The translations under genes and the position numbers were made by a program. This document shows, in pieces, positions 25,379-34,937 of a stretch of DNA of 64,000 bases; within the stretch, counting starts at the first letter, position 1; the number at the start of each line of letters is the position of its first letter. Under the pieces are notes generated by a model. It worked only from the letters and a program-made list of their open reading frames with translations, did no database searches and was not told where the DNA came from. This stretch comes from an uncultured Kordiimonas sp. (GTDB taxonomy: Bacteria; Pseudomonadota; Alphaproteobacteria; Sphingomonadales; Kordiimonadaceae): positions 682,001-746,000 of the forward strand of contig CANNDZ010000002.1 in assembly GCA_947503575.1 (NCBI GenBank), read 5' to 3'.

Positions 25379-25702
25379 ATGGCAAAAAAAATAACAGGAC
25401 CACAGCTTATCATTGCCAACCGGCTGGACGATGGCCGCGCGGTATTTTTAACAATTGCTGGCGATTGGTCACCCGAAGTAGCCAACGCTGCTGTCGCTCA
25501 CTGCGAAGACGAACTCCAGCATCTGTTGGCGGTGGCACAGGCATCTGAAATCGCAAACCATGTGGTCAGCGTAACCGCTGTCGCAGCCGACCTATCGGGG
25601 GAAACACCCAGCCCTGCTCATATCAAATTTGCCATGCAAGCGCGCGGACCAAGCGTGCGCACAGACCTTGGCTATCAAGTTTCTCCGAACTGGGAGCAAT
25701 AA
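25379..25702 (+). CDS. DUF2849 family protein in sulfate-assimilation operon
   Basis: 107 residues. The pattern LIIANRLDDGRAVFLT followed by W and a C-terminal RTDLGYQV fits the DUF2849 family, found between cysG and cysI in alphaproteobacteria. The function is unknown; a small accessory role for sulfite reductase is possible. It lies 11 bases after cysG and 3 bases before cysI. Confidence 0.82.
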   Translation: MAKKITGPQLIIANRLDDGRAVFLTIAGDWSPEVANAAVAHCEDELQHLLAVAQASEIANHVVSVTAVAADLSGETPSPAHIKFAMQARGPSVRTDLGYQVSPNWEQ

Positions 25703-25705
25703 CAG

Positions 25706-27361
25706 ATGTATGCTTACGATACCTATGACCATGCGATGGTAAATGCCCGGGTTGCGGAATTCCGCGACCAGGTAGAACGCCGCGTCAAAGGCGAACTAAC
25801 GGAAGACGAGTTTAAGCCACTCCGGTTAATGAATGGGCTGTATTTGCAGTTGCATGCTTACATGCTGCGGGTCGCCATTCCCTATGGTACTTTGTCTGCA
25901 AACCAGATGCGCACGCTCGCACATATCGCCCGGAAGTATGACAAAGGCTACAGCCATTTCACAACCCGGCAAAACGTCCAGTTCAATTGGCCAAAACTGT
26001 CTGAAACGCCAGACATATTGCAGGAATTGGCAGACGTGGAAATGCATGCCATCCAGACGTCCGGCAACTGCATTCGTAATGTAACCACCGATCAGTTTGC
26101 TGGCGCAACAGCAGACGAAGTGGCAGACCCACGCCCTTACGCAGAACTTATTCGCCAGTGGTCCACATTCCACCCGGAATTTTCATTCCTGCCGCGCAAA
26201 TTTAAAATTGCGATCACGGGCGCAAAACAAGACCGTGCAGCAGTGAAATGGCATGATATCGGCCTTGTGGTGAAAGAAAACGCGGCAGGGGACATCGGGT
26301 TTGAAGTCCTTGCTGGCGGCGGCATGGGGCGCACCCCTCTGATCGCAAAACCCATGCGTGACTTCCTGCCAGTTGAAGACCTGCTGAGTTATTTGGAAGC
26401 GATGCTTCGCGTCTATAACGAGCAAGGCCGCCGCGACAATAAATACAAAGCCCGTATCAAAATTCTGGTCGATGCCATGGGAATTGAGGAGTACACCCGC
26501 CAGGTGGAAGCCGAATGGGAAAAAATCCGCCACATCCCCATTGATGTCCCGGCAGCAGAAGTTGCCCGCATCAAGTCGTTTTTCGCGCCGCCACCACTTG
26601 CTGTTCTTGCGGATGAAGTGCCGGACGTGGATGACCTAGCGCAGAAAAACTTCATTTTCAAATCCTGGCTCGCCAACAACACTGGCAGTCACAAGGTACC
26701 TGGCTATGTGAATGTTACGATTTCCCTGAAGCCACATGGCGGCATACCCGGTGATGCCTCTGACGAACAAATGGATTTGGTGGCTGATTTGGCAGACAGC
26801 TACAGCCAAAGCGAAATCCGCGTAAGCCATGAACAGAACCTGATTTTGCCGCATGTGGCGCGCCGCGACCTGCCTGCGCTTTGGTCCAAACTGGACGCGG
26901 CGGGGTTGGGTTCACCCAACGCCGGGCTCTTGACTGACATTATTGCTTGTCCGGGGTTGGACTATTGCGCGCTGGCTAACACCCGCTCGATCCCGATTGC
27001 GCAGTCTATCACCGAACGGTTCGACGACCTGAAGCGACTAATGGATATTGGCCCGCTGAAGATCAAGATTTCGGGATGCATCAACAGTTGTGGCCATCAC
27101 CACGCCGGGCATATCGGCATTTTGGGTGTGGATCGGAAAGGCACTGAAAACTACCAGTTATTGCTGGGGGGATCAGGCGCTGAAGATGCATCCAAAGCCG
27201 AAATATTGGGACCTGGCCTTGATGAGCACGGCATTGTTGATGCCATTGAAAAAGTGGTCGCTGTCTATTTGGGTGAACGGGAAGACGGCGAAGAATTTTT
27301 GTCCGCTTACCGGCGACTAGGCGCAGATATATTCAAGGAGGCGGTTTATGGCACTCATTAA
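25706..27361 (+). CDS. cysI: Ferredoxin-type sulfite reductase (nitrite/sulfite reductase family)
   Basis: Reduces sulfite to sulfide with sirohaem and a [4Fe-4S] cluster. 551 residues with the two-fold repeat of the family. HFTTRQNVQFNW near residue 90 holds sirohaem-contacting arginines. Cluster cysteines lie in CPGLDYCALA and GCINSCGHHHAGHIG, in the order C-X5-C...C-X3-C. The operon position between cysG and cysH supports sulfite rather than nitrite. The stop overlaps the next gene by 14 bases. Confidence 0.92.
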   Translation: MYAYDTYDHAMVNARVAEFRDQVERRVKGELTEDEFKPLRLMNGLYLQLHAYMLRVAIPYGTLSANQMRTLAHIARKYDKGYSHFTTRQNVQFNWPKLSETPDILQELADVEMHAIQTSGNCIRNVTTDQFAGATADEVADPRPYAELIRQWSTFHPEFSFLPRKFKIAITGAKQDRAAVKWHDIGLVVKENAAGDIGFEVLAGGGMGRTPLIAKPMRDFLPVEDLLSYLEAMLRVYNEQGRRDNKYKARIKILVDAMGIEEYTRQVEAEWEKIRHIPIDVPAAEVARIKSFFAPPPLAVLADEVPDVDDLAQKNFIFKSWLANNTGSHKVPGYVNVTISLKPHGGIPGDASDEQMDLVADLADSYSQSEIRVSHEQNLILPHVARRDLPALWSKLDAAGLGSPNAGLLTDIIACPGLDYCALANTRSIPIAQSITERFDDLKRLMDIGPLKIKISGCINSCGHHHAGHIGILGVDRKGTENYQLLLGGSGAEDASKAEILGPGLDEHGIVDAIEKVVAVYLGEREDGEEFLSAYRRLGADIFKEAVYGTH

Positions 27362-27902
27362 TTTAACGAGCATTCAGCCCACGGGCTATACGGTGCTGGA
27401 CGATGGCGCTGTACCCGGCGAAGGCGAAAATGTCGCCATCGGGGTTGATCGGCTTTTGCATGAAGGCGATGCCTTTTTTGCAACCGCTGGCAGCGTTGGT
27501 GTGATCATCGACACGGAAACGCCATTTGCAAAACTGACGCAGATTGTTGAAAAAATCGGTTTTGCGATTGTTGATTTTCCTGCCTTCGCTGATGGACGTG
27601 GTTTTTCGCTTGCAGTGCGCCTTCGGAAAGACTTTGGCTTCAAGGGTGAAATCCGGGCAACCGGGCCTGTGATACCAGATCAGGCGTTGTTTCTGCTGCG
27701 GGCCGGTTTTGACACCGTCGAGACCACAGATGCCCGCAAACCCGCGTTTGAAGCTGCGCTCGAGCGGTTCCCAGCCTTTTATCAAACTGACTTTGGTGGT
27801 CAGTTGTCTGTCGCCCATGCTCGTCACACACAAGGGGGGCAAATAACGGAAGAGCAGAGACTAAGCAGGAAGGCACCCGAGAGGCAGAGGGAAGCATCGT
27901 GA
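27348..27902 (+). CDS. DUF934 family protein, sulfite-reduction accessory
   Basis: 184 residues. The core matches DUF934: IDTETPFAKL, FPAFADGRGFSLAVRLRKDFGFKGEIRATG, PDQALFLLRAGFDTVE and FPAFYQ. The family is tied to assimilatory sulfite reduction by gene neighbourhood; its biochemical role is not settled. The last ~30 residues are a charged extension, possibly an artefact of the overlap with cysH. It overlaps cysI at its start and cysH by four bases at its end. Confidence 0.85.
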   Translation: MALINLTSIQPTGYTVLDDGAVPGEGENVAIGVDRLLHEGDAFFATAGSVGVIIDTETPFAKLTQIVEKIGFAIVDFPAFADGRGFSLAVRLRKDFGFKGEIRATGPVIPDQALFLLRAGFDTVETTDARKPAFEAALERFPAFYQTDFGGQLSVAHARHTQGGQITEEQRLSRKAPERQREAS

Positions 27903-28651
27903 GCGCCGTCGCCGCCATAGAAAATACCCCCTATTTCGATGTGCTGTCGGCTGTTGATTATCTTGATGCACGATACGCCAGTGTATCGCCCCATGATGTT
28001 ATTGAGGGGGCATTAAAATACTTCGGGCGTCGCTTTGCACTGGTTTCGTCTTTTGGTGCAGAGTCAGCAGTGTTGCTGCATATCGCATCCGAGGTTTCGA
28101 AAGACATTCCGGTTCTGTTTCTGGATACCGGCAAGCTGTTCGGTGAAACCAAACGCTACCGCGACAGATTGATACAGGATTTTGGCCTGACCGATGTGCG
28201 AACCCTGTCACCAGATGTGAACCAAATTAATGCCAAAGACCCCAAAGGGGCCTTATGGGCCAGCGATACCAATGCCTGCTGTTATATCCGCAAGGTGATG
28301 CCGCTCTCAAAAGCGCTAGAAGGTTTTGAAGGCTGGGCCTCAGGTCGCAAACGCTTCCAGGGTGGGGTGCGGTCGCTATTGCCACATTTTGAAGCATCGG
28401 ACGGGCGCGTGAAAGTAAACCCATTGGCGTTTTGGACCAAAGAAGACGTGGTTGAATACCGCGAACAGCATGGCATTCCGCAGCACCCGCTTGTGGCTGA
28501 GGGGTTTGCATCCATTGGCTGCATGCCCTGCACAGACCGGGTTGAAGACGGCGAAAGCGAACGCGCGGGCCGTTGGCGCGGCCAGACAAAAACTGAATGC
28601 GGCATTCACCTGACCATGAGCGAAAACAACAAGATTTTATCATCAAGTTGA
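27899..28651 (+). CDS. cysH: Adenylyl-sulfate (APS) reductase, iron-sulfur type
   Basis: Reduces activated sulfate to sulfite. 250 residues: the ATP-pyrophosphatase-fold loop VSSFGAESAVLL, LDTGKLFGETKRYRD, then the paired cysteines of TNACCYIRKV and the CMPC pair of GCMPCTDR, which together bind a [4Fe-4S] cluster; this pattern marks the APS-using type. The catalytic cysteine is in KTECGIH near the C terminus. It starts with GTG overlapping the DUF934 stop and is the last gene of the operon. Confidence 0.93.
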   Translation: MSAVAAIENTPYFDVLSAVDYLDARYASVSPHDVIEGALKYFGRRFALVSSFGAESAVLLHIASEVSKDIPVLFLDTGKLFGETKRYRDRLIQDFGLTDVRTLSPDVNQINAKDPKGALWASDTNACCYIRKVMPLSKALEGFEGWASGRKRFQGGVRSLLPHFEASDGRVKVNPLAFWTKEDVVEYREQHGIPQHPLVAEGFASIGCMPCTDRVEDGESERAGRWRGQTKTECGIHLTMSENNKILSSS

Positions 28652-28774
28652 TGGTTGGTTGTTCCAGGATACACTGGACTCGTGCAATGGCTATTCATTC
28701 ATGCATGGTCGGCCTCACATAAATTTCATGAACCAAGGGCTTTGCGTTTACGCTGTAAAGACCTAGGATAGTTA

Positions 28775-28791
28775 CGTTAGATTTTCTAACG
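28775..28791. promoter_or_regulatory. Inverted repeat upstream of LysR gene
   Basis: CGTTAGA (28775-28781) and TCTAACG (28785-28791) are perfect inverted arms with a 3-base centre. It lies 43 bases before the LysR-type gene and contains the T-N11-A spacing expected for LysR sites. Autoregulation is likely but not shown. Confidence 0.45.
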
Positions 28792-28834
28792 AACGGCAGA
28801 CGATACCAATCTCGATTTGAAGGGCTTTTGCCTT

Positions 28835-29734
28835 ATGAAACGGTCCCTACTTCCCCTGAATGCGCTGCGCGCTTTTGATGCTGCTGCCCGGCACATGAGT
28901 TTCAAGCTGGCTGCTGATGACTTGTCGGTCACACCTGCCGCCATCAGCCAACAGATAAGGTCCCTGGAGGACTTCTTGGGCGTAGACCTGTTCCGGCGCA
29001 CCAACCGCTCGCTGGTGCTGACCGATGCAGCGCAGTTGTCGCTTGCGCCGCTCAAAGAAGGGTTTGAAAAGCTCGAGGAAGCTGTCGATATCATCACAGA
29101 CTCGATCACTACAAATGTGTTGCGCGTCAGTGTTTCACCATCGTTTGCCAGCAAATGGCTGGTGCCGCGCCTTGCCAGCTATTATGAGCGCCGCCCAGAC
29201 GCCATCGTGAAAATCAGTGCAACCATGCAGGTTACTGATTTCAAATCAGAAGAAGTTGATGTCGCGATCCGCTACGGTCTTGGTAATTATGATGGCCTGT
29301 GTTCCGAGGAACTATTGCGGGAAACCATCTTCCCGGTATGCGCGCCCGGGATGTTTGATGGTGAGGCAGCAACACCGTGCGCTGTGCTCAATCATACGCT
29401 TATTCATGACGACAGCAGTATGGAGGACGAGAGCGCACCAAACTGGGCCATGTGGCTAAAGGCTGCAGGGGTGTCGCCGCCAGAAGGTGTGGCCGCCTTG
29501 CATTTCAACACGAACGCCCTTGCCATTGAAGCGGCGGTCGCCGGGCGGGGTATTGCCCTGGCGCGGTCAACCATCGCAGGTGAGGATATTAAAGCCGGTC
29601 GTCTTATTACGCCTTTCGGTGAAGCTGTTCCAATCGACTTCGCACATTACATCGTATACCCTAAAGAAAAGCTGAAGAATGAAAGGGTGCAAGAATTCAT
29701 AGAATGGCTTCGCGAGGAAACCTCAAAGGACTGA
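28835..29734 (+). CDS. LysR family transcriptional regulator (GcvA-like)
   Basis: About 299 residues. The N-terminal helix-turn-helix is typical: LPLNALRAFDAAARHMSFKLAADDLSV..., AISQQIRSLEDFLGVDLFRR and NRSLVLTDA. The effector-binding domain follows (LRVSVSPSFASKWLVPRL, VDVAIRYG), in the GcvA/AmpR style. I start at ATG 28835 since the upstream codons have no clear ribosome site. Its 3' end overlaps a gene for a periplasmic-binding-type protein. Targets are unknown; the cys operon lies just upstream. Confidence 0.88.
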   Translation: MKRSLLPLNALRAFDAAARHMSFKLAADDLSVTPAAISQQIRSLEDFLGVDLFRRTNRSLVLTDAAQLSLAPLKEGFEKLEEAVDIITDSITTNVLRVSVSPSFASKWLVPRLASYYERRPDAIVKISATMQVTDFKSEEVDVAIRYGLGNYDGLCSEELLRETIFPVCAPGMFDGEAATPCAVLNHTLIHDDSSMEDESAPNWAMWLKAAGVSPPEGVAALHFNTNALAIEAAVAGRGIALARSTIAGEDIKAGRLITPFGEAVPIDFAHYIVYPKEKLKNERVQEFIEWLREETSKD

Positions 29735-30480
29735 AATGCAAAGCCACTATCTTGGCCCTGCCCATAATGCTGTCATTTGCAACAGCGCCGTCAATTTCTG
29801 TTGCTAGCGACACACCTGAACCCTGCCTGAAGCTCGGTGCGGACAAAAGTGTTGTCCGGATGTTTCCTAATCTTGAAACGGTGTTTGCTGACATATACAA
29901 AAGCGCTGGACTTTGTGCCGTATCGCTTTCCATGTCGGCAAAACGGGTTGAACAGATGGCTATGTCAGGCGCGCTTGATGGACATTGGTTGCGAGTTGAA
30001 GGCTATGCAAAGACATTCGATCAGACCATGGTCACCATTCCTGTGCCTTTGCTGCAAGTGGATGCAACCTTTTTGTCAATGGAAGGTACTGACTTTGGCG
30101 GCACAGTGAAAGGCCTGAAAGGACTGCGGGTAGGATACCAGTCAGGATTTCGCTGGCTTGAAAAACGCCTGAGTGGCTCTGGCGCACAGTTAATTGAGAC
30201 CCCCTACGGGGTCCCGATAAAAGACCTGCTACAGCGGGGGCGGTTTGATGTTTTTTCAACAGACAGCGCCCGCGCACAAGGCATTATAGATGACTTTTCC
30301 AACGCACAAGTAGAGGTGCGCATACATCGATGGAAAACAATTTCATTTTACCACCTTCTGGCCCAGCAGCATGCCGACAAGGTGGACGCCTTAAGCGAAG
30401 CTATCACCGCGGCCATCGCAGATGGTGCCTTTGACGAGATTTACGCCTTACCTGGCGTTAACGCCGCCCCTCTCCACTAG
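29704..30480 (+). CDS. Periplasmic substrate-binding-like protein (SBP family 3 type)
   Basis: 258 residues. A signal peptide (ILALPIMLSFATAPSIS, then VAS) is followed by a two-lobe fold resembling amino-acid binding proteins: VKGLKGLRVGYQSGF, where lobe 2 begins, and FDVFSTDSARAQGI. No permease or ATPase gene is nearby, so it may be an orphan sensor or binding protein. The start overlaps the LysR gene by 31 bases, and no better start preserves the signal peptide. Confidence 0.72.
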   Translation: MASRGNLKGLKCKATILALPIMLSFATAPSISVASDTPEPCLKLGADKSVVRMFPNLETVFADIYKSAGLCAVSLSMSAKRVEQMAMSGALDGHWLRVEGYAKTFDQTMVTIPVPLLQVDATFLSMEGTDFGGTVKGLKGLRVGYQSGFRWLEKRLSGSGAQLIETPYGVPIKDLLQRGRFDVFSTDSARAQGIIDDFSNAQVEVRIHRWKTISFYHLLAQQHADKVDALSEAITAAIADGAFDEIYALPGVNAAPLH

Positions 30481-30484
30481 CCTG

Positions 30485-33115
30485 TTATTCTTCAACCGAA
30501 TGTGCGTGGGCTTCCGCGTCCTCGTCCGCTCGGGACCGATCAAATGCAGTTGAGAAAAACAACGCATTCAGGAACATTTTTTCAGCACCGACATAGGTTG
30601 CTCTAAAGTTGGGATTATCGGCAAACAACACTACAGACCCACGTCCCTGGCGGACCGCTGTCATCATCGGTGTCCCCTTAATCTCATTAATCCGGCGCGG
30701 CGAGGCATAGCCGGACAAAAGCGGCTGGTCGGTATAAACCGCAACTTGCGCATACGGGTCTTCCGGCACGGGCAGAATGATACTCGTGTTACGGTTTGTG
30801 GTCACAAGCCTGCGAACATATCCGAAACCAAGCGGGTGCGTTATATCCAGATCACTTTCAAACAAGGCACCACCAATGACGTGCTCGGCATCTTTCTGAC
30901 CCTTGTCCGCATAGGATAAACGCTGCTTTATCGTCTCTTTTTTGTCATCTTTTTTGCCTTTTTTGGCAAACAATGCCCCTACAGCCCAGCTTGCCCCCTG
31001 CCGATGCGCAACAAAAGTGCCCCCAGCCCGCACCCAGCCTTCAACCTTGTCGGTCATAGTTTCTGACAGGCGCGCCCCGCTACCGCCGACCAAAATCATA
31101 TGGGTGTAGCGATCAAGATTAACACGCTCGAGGCGTTCCTTGCGCACCAGTGTAACCGGAATATTCATCCTATGATCAAGCTGGTGCCATACTTCGCCCG
31201 CATCATAGGATGTAAGCCCCGGTCCCGTAACCAGCAGAATTTTCGGGGCTTTCAGGTCAGAAACCGAATTCCGTCCCCCCAGGTCTGCGCCCGCATCTAA
31301 TGTGTGACCGGACGTAGCGGCATGAATGGTTAGACCGTCGCGCCGGGCAAAACGTTCCATCATGGCGTGAATATCTGCGGCAGATACCGTTTGCAGGTCT
31401 TTTTGAACAATGATCGCCCCGCGCTCAAAGGCAACTGTGCCCCGCGTGGTTTGCACCCGGATAGGTTCTTTGGCAACACGCGCCATCACACCGGCCTGCA
31501 ACAGCTCGTTCAGGGCACGCGGCGTATAATAATCCGACCAGCGGAAAACATAGGCATAGGGTGCCTGATCAGGCGCTGCACCAGCTGCAAAGCTTGCAAC
31601 CGCACGCGCCCCTAGCCGGTTTGACGGATTGCTGGTAATCTCGGAGTACTCAAGCCCATACCCCAGCGGCAACGTCCAGCCCGAAACGTCGTAAAACACC
31701 TTGTCCGGAAACTCGGTGATACGGTTAAACATGGCTTTTGCCATGCGGTACTGTGCTTGGTTCAGGCTAACGATGTAACTGTCTTCGCCGTATGTTTTAT
31801 CGCCTGCTTTTATGGTGCCTGACACGCGGTGGGCTTCTACCCGGTGACGAGCGAGCAAATCCAGGAACATATTCAGGCGCACCGTGTCTTCGGGCGCGCG
31901 GAAAACATATCCTTTCACCCGATCAGCGCGCGCAAGGTCTGCTGCTTCGGCGTAAAAATCGCGCTGAAAAGCATGCAATTTTTCCCGCATGGCTGCAGCA
32001 CCTTCAATGGTAGTCAGGCTGGTGCGAAAATGGTTACGGATATTGTTGGCGAAGGTCTTCACACCCTGATTGCTTTCCCGCGCGATGCCCATTTGCGCGC
32101 CCGCTTCAAACAAAATACCCAGCGACCCGTTTACCTGCGGGTAAGTAGATCCTTTACCGATGTAAAAGTTATCAAAGCCTTCCTCAGAAAAATACAGCTT
32201 GCCTTCGCTGTCCATAAACGCGCGGTGATAATCGGCAATTTCAACCAACAGTTCACGCGCCCGGTCAGGCACAAGCGGGTATTTGCGGGTCGGCACGCCA
32301 GGGTGGAAATAATAGGTGCTATTCGGCCCCATTTCATGCATGTCCGCAGAAACCTGCGGGCGCCATTCATGCCACTTTGATAGCCACGCCCGGCTTTCCG
32401 GCTGCGTTTGCAACAGCCACTGACGGTTTAGGTCAAACCAATAGTGATTGGTGCGCCCGCCGGGCCAATATTGATTGTGGATTTCATGCGCCGGATCCGT
32501 GGCCCGCACATCAGACCCATATTGACTGATCCAGCTTATGCGGCGCGAATGTCCATCCGGGTTAAACACTGCCGTAATCAGGATTACGCTGTTTTGCAAT
32601 TGCGCCAGCGTGGCATCATCCTGTGCCGCTGCCAGGTGGTATATGGTCGGCACAGCAGCGTCCATGCCGCTGGCCTCGGCACCATGTACGCCGTAGTTCA
32701 CCCACGTCACAACCGGCAGGTCATCGGACGCTTCGTTTGCGCGCTCAGGGTCTGTCCGCAATACATGCTGCGCCTTGATGGCATCAAGGCGGGCCATGTT
32801 TTCCGGTGCGCTGACCGTAATAAACAGGATCGGTCGGTTTTCATGGCTGTAACCGATGGTTTCCACGCTCATGCGTGGGCTTTTTTCTGCAACAGCGCGA
32901 ATATACTGAACCATAAGATCATGGCGCACCGGCTGGTCGCCAATATCATGCCCGAACATTTCCGCCGGCTTTAAAACCGATTGGTCATAGGTAACGCCGT
33001 CCACCAGAAAATACTCAAGCGGTTCAGCGATCACCTGAGGAACGATAAACTGAGACACAATGTACGCAGGTGCCAATATAGCAGCCGCAATAAGTGAACG
33101 AAGCTTCGTGAGCAT
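30485..33115 (-). CDS. M14 family zinc carboxypeptidase-like metallopeptidase, exported
   Basis: 876 residues with an N-terminal export segment (SLIAAAILAPAYIVSQF). The M14 domain occupies about residues 45-420: zinc ligands in NYGVHGAEASG (HxxE) and the later His in SADMHEMG, with TAVFNPDGH, NRQW and FEAGAQMG. The C-terminal half, including VTGPGLTSYDAGEVW and LVGGSGARL, resembles a class I amidotransferase-like fold used in peptidases of this size. Peptide degradation in the periplasm is likely. Threonine synthase is the next gene upstream on the same strand. Confidence 0.87.
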   Translation of the reverse strand: MLTKLRSLIAAAILAPAYIVSQFIVPQVIAEPLEYFLVDGVTYDQSVLKPAEMFGHDIGDQPVRHDLMVQYIRAVAEKSPRMSVETIGYSHENRPILFITVSAPENMARLDAIKAQHVLRTDPERANEASDDLPVVTWVNYGVHGAEASGMDAAVPTIYHLAAAQDDATLAQLQNSVILITAVFNPDGHSRRISWISQYGSDVRATDPAHEIHNQYWPGGRTNHYWFDLNRQWLLQTQPESRAWLSKWHEWRPQVSADMHEMGPNSTYYFHPGVPTRKYPLVPDRARELLVEIADYHRAFMDSEGKLYFSEEGFDNFYIGKGSTYPQVNGSLGILFEAGAQMGIARESNQGVKTFANNIRNHFRTSLTTIEGAAAMREKLHAFQRDFYAEAADLARADRVKGYVFRAPEDTVRLNMFLDLLARHRVEAHRVSGTIKAGDKTYGEDSYIVSLNQAQYRMAKAMFNRITEFPDKVFYDVSGWTLPLGYGLEYSEITSNPSNRLGARAVASFAAGAAPDQAPYAYVFRWSDYYTPRALNELLQAGVMARVAKEPIRVQTTRGTVAFERGAIIVQKDLQTVSAADIHAMMERFARRDGLTIHAATSGHTLDAGADLGGRNSVSDLKAPKILLVTGPGLTSYDAGEVWHQLDHRMNIPVTLVRKERLERVNLDRYTHMILVGGSGARLSETMTDKVEGWVRAGGTFVAHRQGASWAVGALFAKKGKKDDKKETIKQRLSYADKGQKDAEHVIGGALFESDLDITHPLGFGYVRRLVTTNRNTSIILPVPEDPYAQVAVYTDQPLLSGYASPRRINEIKGTPMMTAVRQGRGSVVLFADNPNFRATYVGAEKMFLNALFFSTAFDRSRADEDAEAHAHSVEE

Positions 33116-33253
33116 AACGTAACCCTTCCCTTTGACAGACCAGATTAGGACTGTCCTTTAGATGCAGGAAGCCAGCTATCCCCGCACCATGTTTGTAGGC
33201 AAGAGTAACCGGTGGCCCTCCTGCACACAAGGGCGCAGAGAAGGCGGCAAACG

Positions 33254-34477
33254 TTAAATCAACGCATCGAAATCAATTGGTTTTGAAATATCAAGCCGGG
33301 CGCCAGAGTCCGGCATTTCATATTTCAAGCCGTTGCCGCTGTTAACAATCATCACCCGGTCCGTTGGGGCGATCCAACCCTCTTGCGCGCCCTGTTGAAG
33401 AGCAACAAAAGCTGCCGCTGCTTCGGGGCAAACAAGGAAACCTTCTGTCGCGCCCACCTCTGCCTGCGCCTGATAAATTTGTGTTTCTTCAATCGCAATG
33501 GCCCGGCCGCCCGAAGACCGTACAGCGTTCAACACAAGGAAATCACCCACCGCCTGTGGCACGCGAATACCGGCGGCTTTGGTGTGGGCATTGTCCCAGC
33601 GCGTAGCAAACTTTTCGCCTGTGTCGTACGCCTTTACAAGCGGGGCGCAGCCGGCAGCCTGTACCGCAATCATTTTAGGGCGTTTGGGGCCAATCCAGCC
33701 CAGCGCTTCCATTTCAGCGAAGGCCTGCCACATGGCAACAACTGCTGTACCACCACCCGTTGGGAAAAACAGAGCGTCCGGCAGCTCCCACCCAAGCTGC
33801 GCGGCAAGTTCAAAACCCATCGTTTTTTTGCCTTGCAAGCGGTACGGTTCTTTCAACGTCGACAGGTCAAACCAACCCATTTTTTCCTTGCCTGCCGCAA
33901 CAATCTTACCGCAGTCGTCAATAAACCCGTTTACCCGCCATATATTGCCGCCCAGCATTTCTGTTTCCTGAATGTTTACATCAGGTGTGTCATCCGGGCA
34001 AAAGGCAAAGCTTTCAAGGCCAGCTCGGCTGGCATAGGCGGCAAGCGCCGCACCCGCGTTGCCGTTGGTCGGCATGGCAAGTCGCTTGAGACCCAGTTCC
34101 CTTGCCATCGACACCGCAACGCTAAGGCCTCTGGCCTTGAAACTGGCTGTTGGCAACCGGCCTTCGTCTTTAACAATTAGCGTGCCCTGATGGCCAAAAT
34201 GTGCGGCGGCTTTTGGCATGTCCACAATCGGTGTCACGTCTTCACCCAGACTGGTGATATTGTCCGCGTGCTGCACCGGCAACAACTCCCGCCATTTCCA
34301 GAAGCCACCGGGTCGAGCCCAAATTTCTTCTTTACTGACGTCATTTTTCAAGCTGTTCAGGTCGTACTGCGCAATCAGCGGCCTGCCTGCTGCAGACAGA
34401 TTATGAACGCTACCTGCAGCGTAACCGGTTTCACCAGTAAGGCTGCATTCCAGGTGTGTGATGTATGAACGGGGCAC
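33254..34477 (-). CDS. thrC: Threonine synthase (PLP-dependent)
   Basis: Converts O-phosphohomoserine to threonine. About 407 residues of the fold-type II family: the PLP lysine in TASFKARGLS near residue 110, the phosphate-binding TNGNAGAALAAYA near 135, FPTGGGTAVVAMWQAF and a C-terminal NSGNGLKY. The start has a cysteine-bearing CSLTGE motif near residue 12, as in this threonine synthase class. I choose GTG at 34477, with GAGGAA just upstream, instead of a much longer frame. The related PLP lyases cannot be excluded. Confidence 0.85.
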   Translation of the reverse strand: MPRSYITHLECSLTGETGYAAGSVHNLSAAGRPLIAQYDLNSLKNDVSKEEIWARPGGFWKWRELLPVQHADNITSLGEDVTPIVDMPKAAAHFGHQGTLIVKDEGRLPTASFKARGLSVAVSMARELGLKRLAMPTNGNAGAALAAYASRAGLESFAFCPDDTPDVNIQETEMLGGNIWRVNGFIDDCGKIVAAGKEKMGWFDLSTLKEPYRLQGKKTMGFELAAQLGWELPDALFFPTGGGTAVVAMWQAFAEMEALGWIGPKRPKMIAVQAAGCAPLVKAYDTGEKFATRWDNAHTKAAGIRVPQAVGDFLVLNAVRSSGGRAIAIEETQIYQAQAEVGATEGFLVCPEAAAAFVALQQGAQEGWIAPTDRVMIVNSGNGLKYEMPDSGARLDISKPIDFDALI

Positions 34478-34563
34478 AGTTTCCTCTTTCTGAGCACATT
34501 CAGTTGGGAGTAGGCTTCTTGTCATCTTGGTTATTCGACACAAGCCCGACCCGCAAGCATTGT

Positions 34564-34890
34564 ATGAAAAGATTACCCGACATACACCCCCATCCGTGGC
34601 AAAAAGATGACTGCACAAAGATAAAATACTGCGATTTGTGCGGCCGCCCGCTGGGAAAAATTACTGAAAAACATCATCTTACGCCAAAATCGCAAGGCGG
34701 CACCCGCACCGTTCCGCTGCATCCGATTTGCCACCGCAATATCCACGCCCTACTTAACGAGAAAGAACTGGCACGCAATTTCAATTCTATCGACGCATTG
34801 CAGGCACATGAAGATATTCAGAAGTTCGTTAAATGGGTTTCAACTAAGGACCCGGACTTCTACCGCAGCACATCGAAGAAAAAACGCTAA
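34564..34890 (+). CDS. Small HNH endonuclease-like protein
   Basis: About 108 residues. A zinc-ribbon/HNH fold is visible: CDLCGRP near residue 22, KHHLTPKSQGG near 35, LHPICHRNIHALL near 55. The paired His and the CxxC with C-H-x-x-I-H agree with HNH nucleases of the small alphaproteobacterial type. The function is unknown; no methylase, toxin or phage gene lies nearby. It is divergent from thrC and starts 86 bases from it. Confidence 0.75.
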   Translation: MKRLPDIHPHPWQKDDCTKIKYCDLCGRPLGKITEKHHLTPKSQGGTRTVPLHPICHRNIHALLNEKELARNFNSIDALQAHEDIQKFVKWVSTKDPDFYRSTSKKKR

Positions 34891-34937
34891 CTGCGCCAGA
34901 CCATGATTGACCAGACGACGAACGAGCGGACACACCT

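Noticed and set aside
33116-33253. Riboswitch before the M14 peptidase
   Set aside because: The 138-base gap between thrC and the peptidase shows no strong nested stems or recognisable conserved core.
33383-34180. Long plus-strand frame (265 codons) antisense to threonine synthase
   Set aside because: The minus-strand protein has all PLP motifs; the antisense product is Cys/Arg/Phe-rich without family pattern.
34564-34890. HNH protein as part of a restriction, toxin or phage system
   Set aside because: No methyltransferase, immunity, integrase or packaging gene nearby; neighbours are metabolic.
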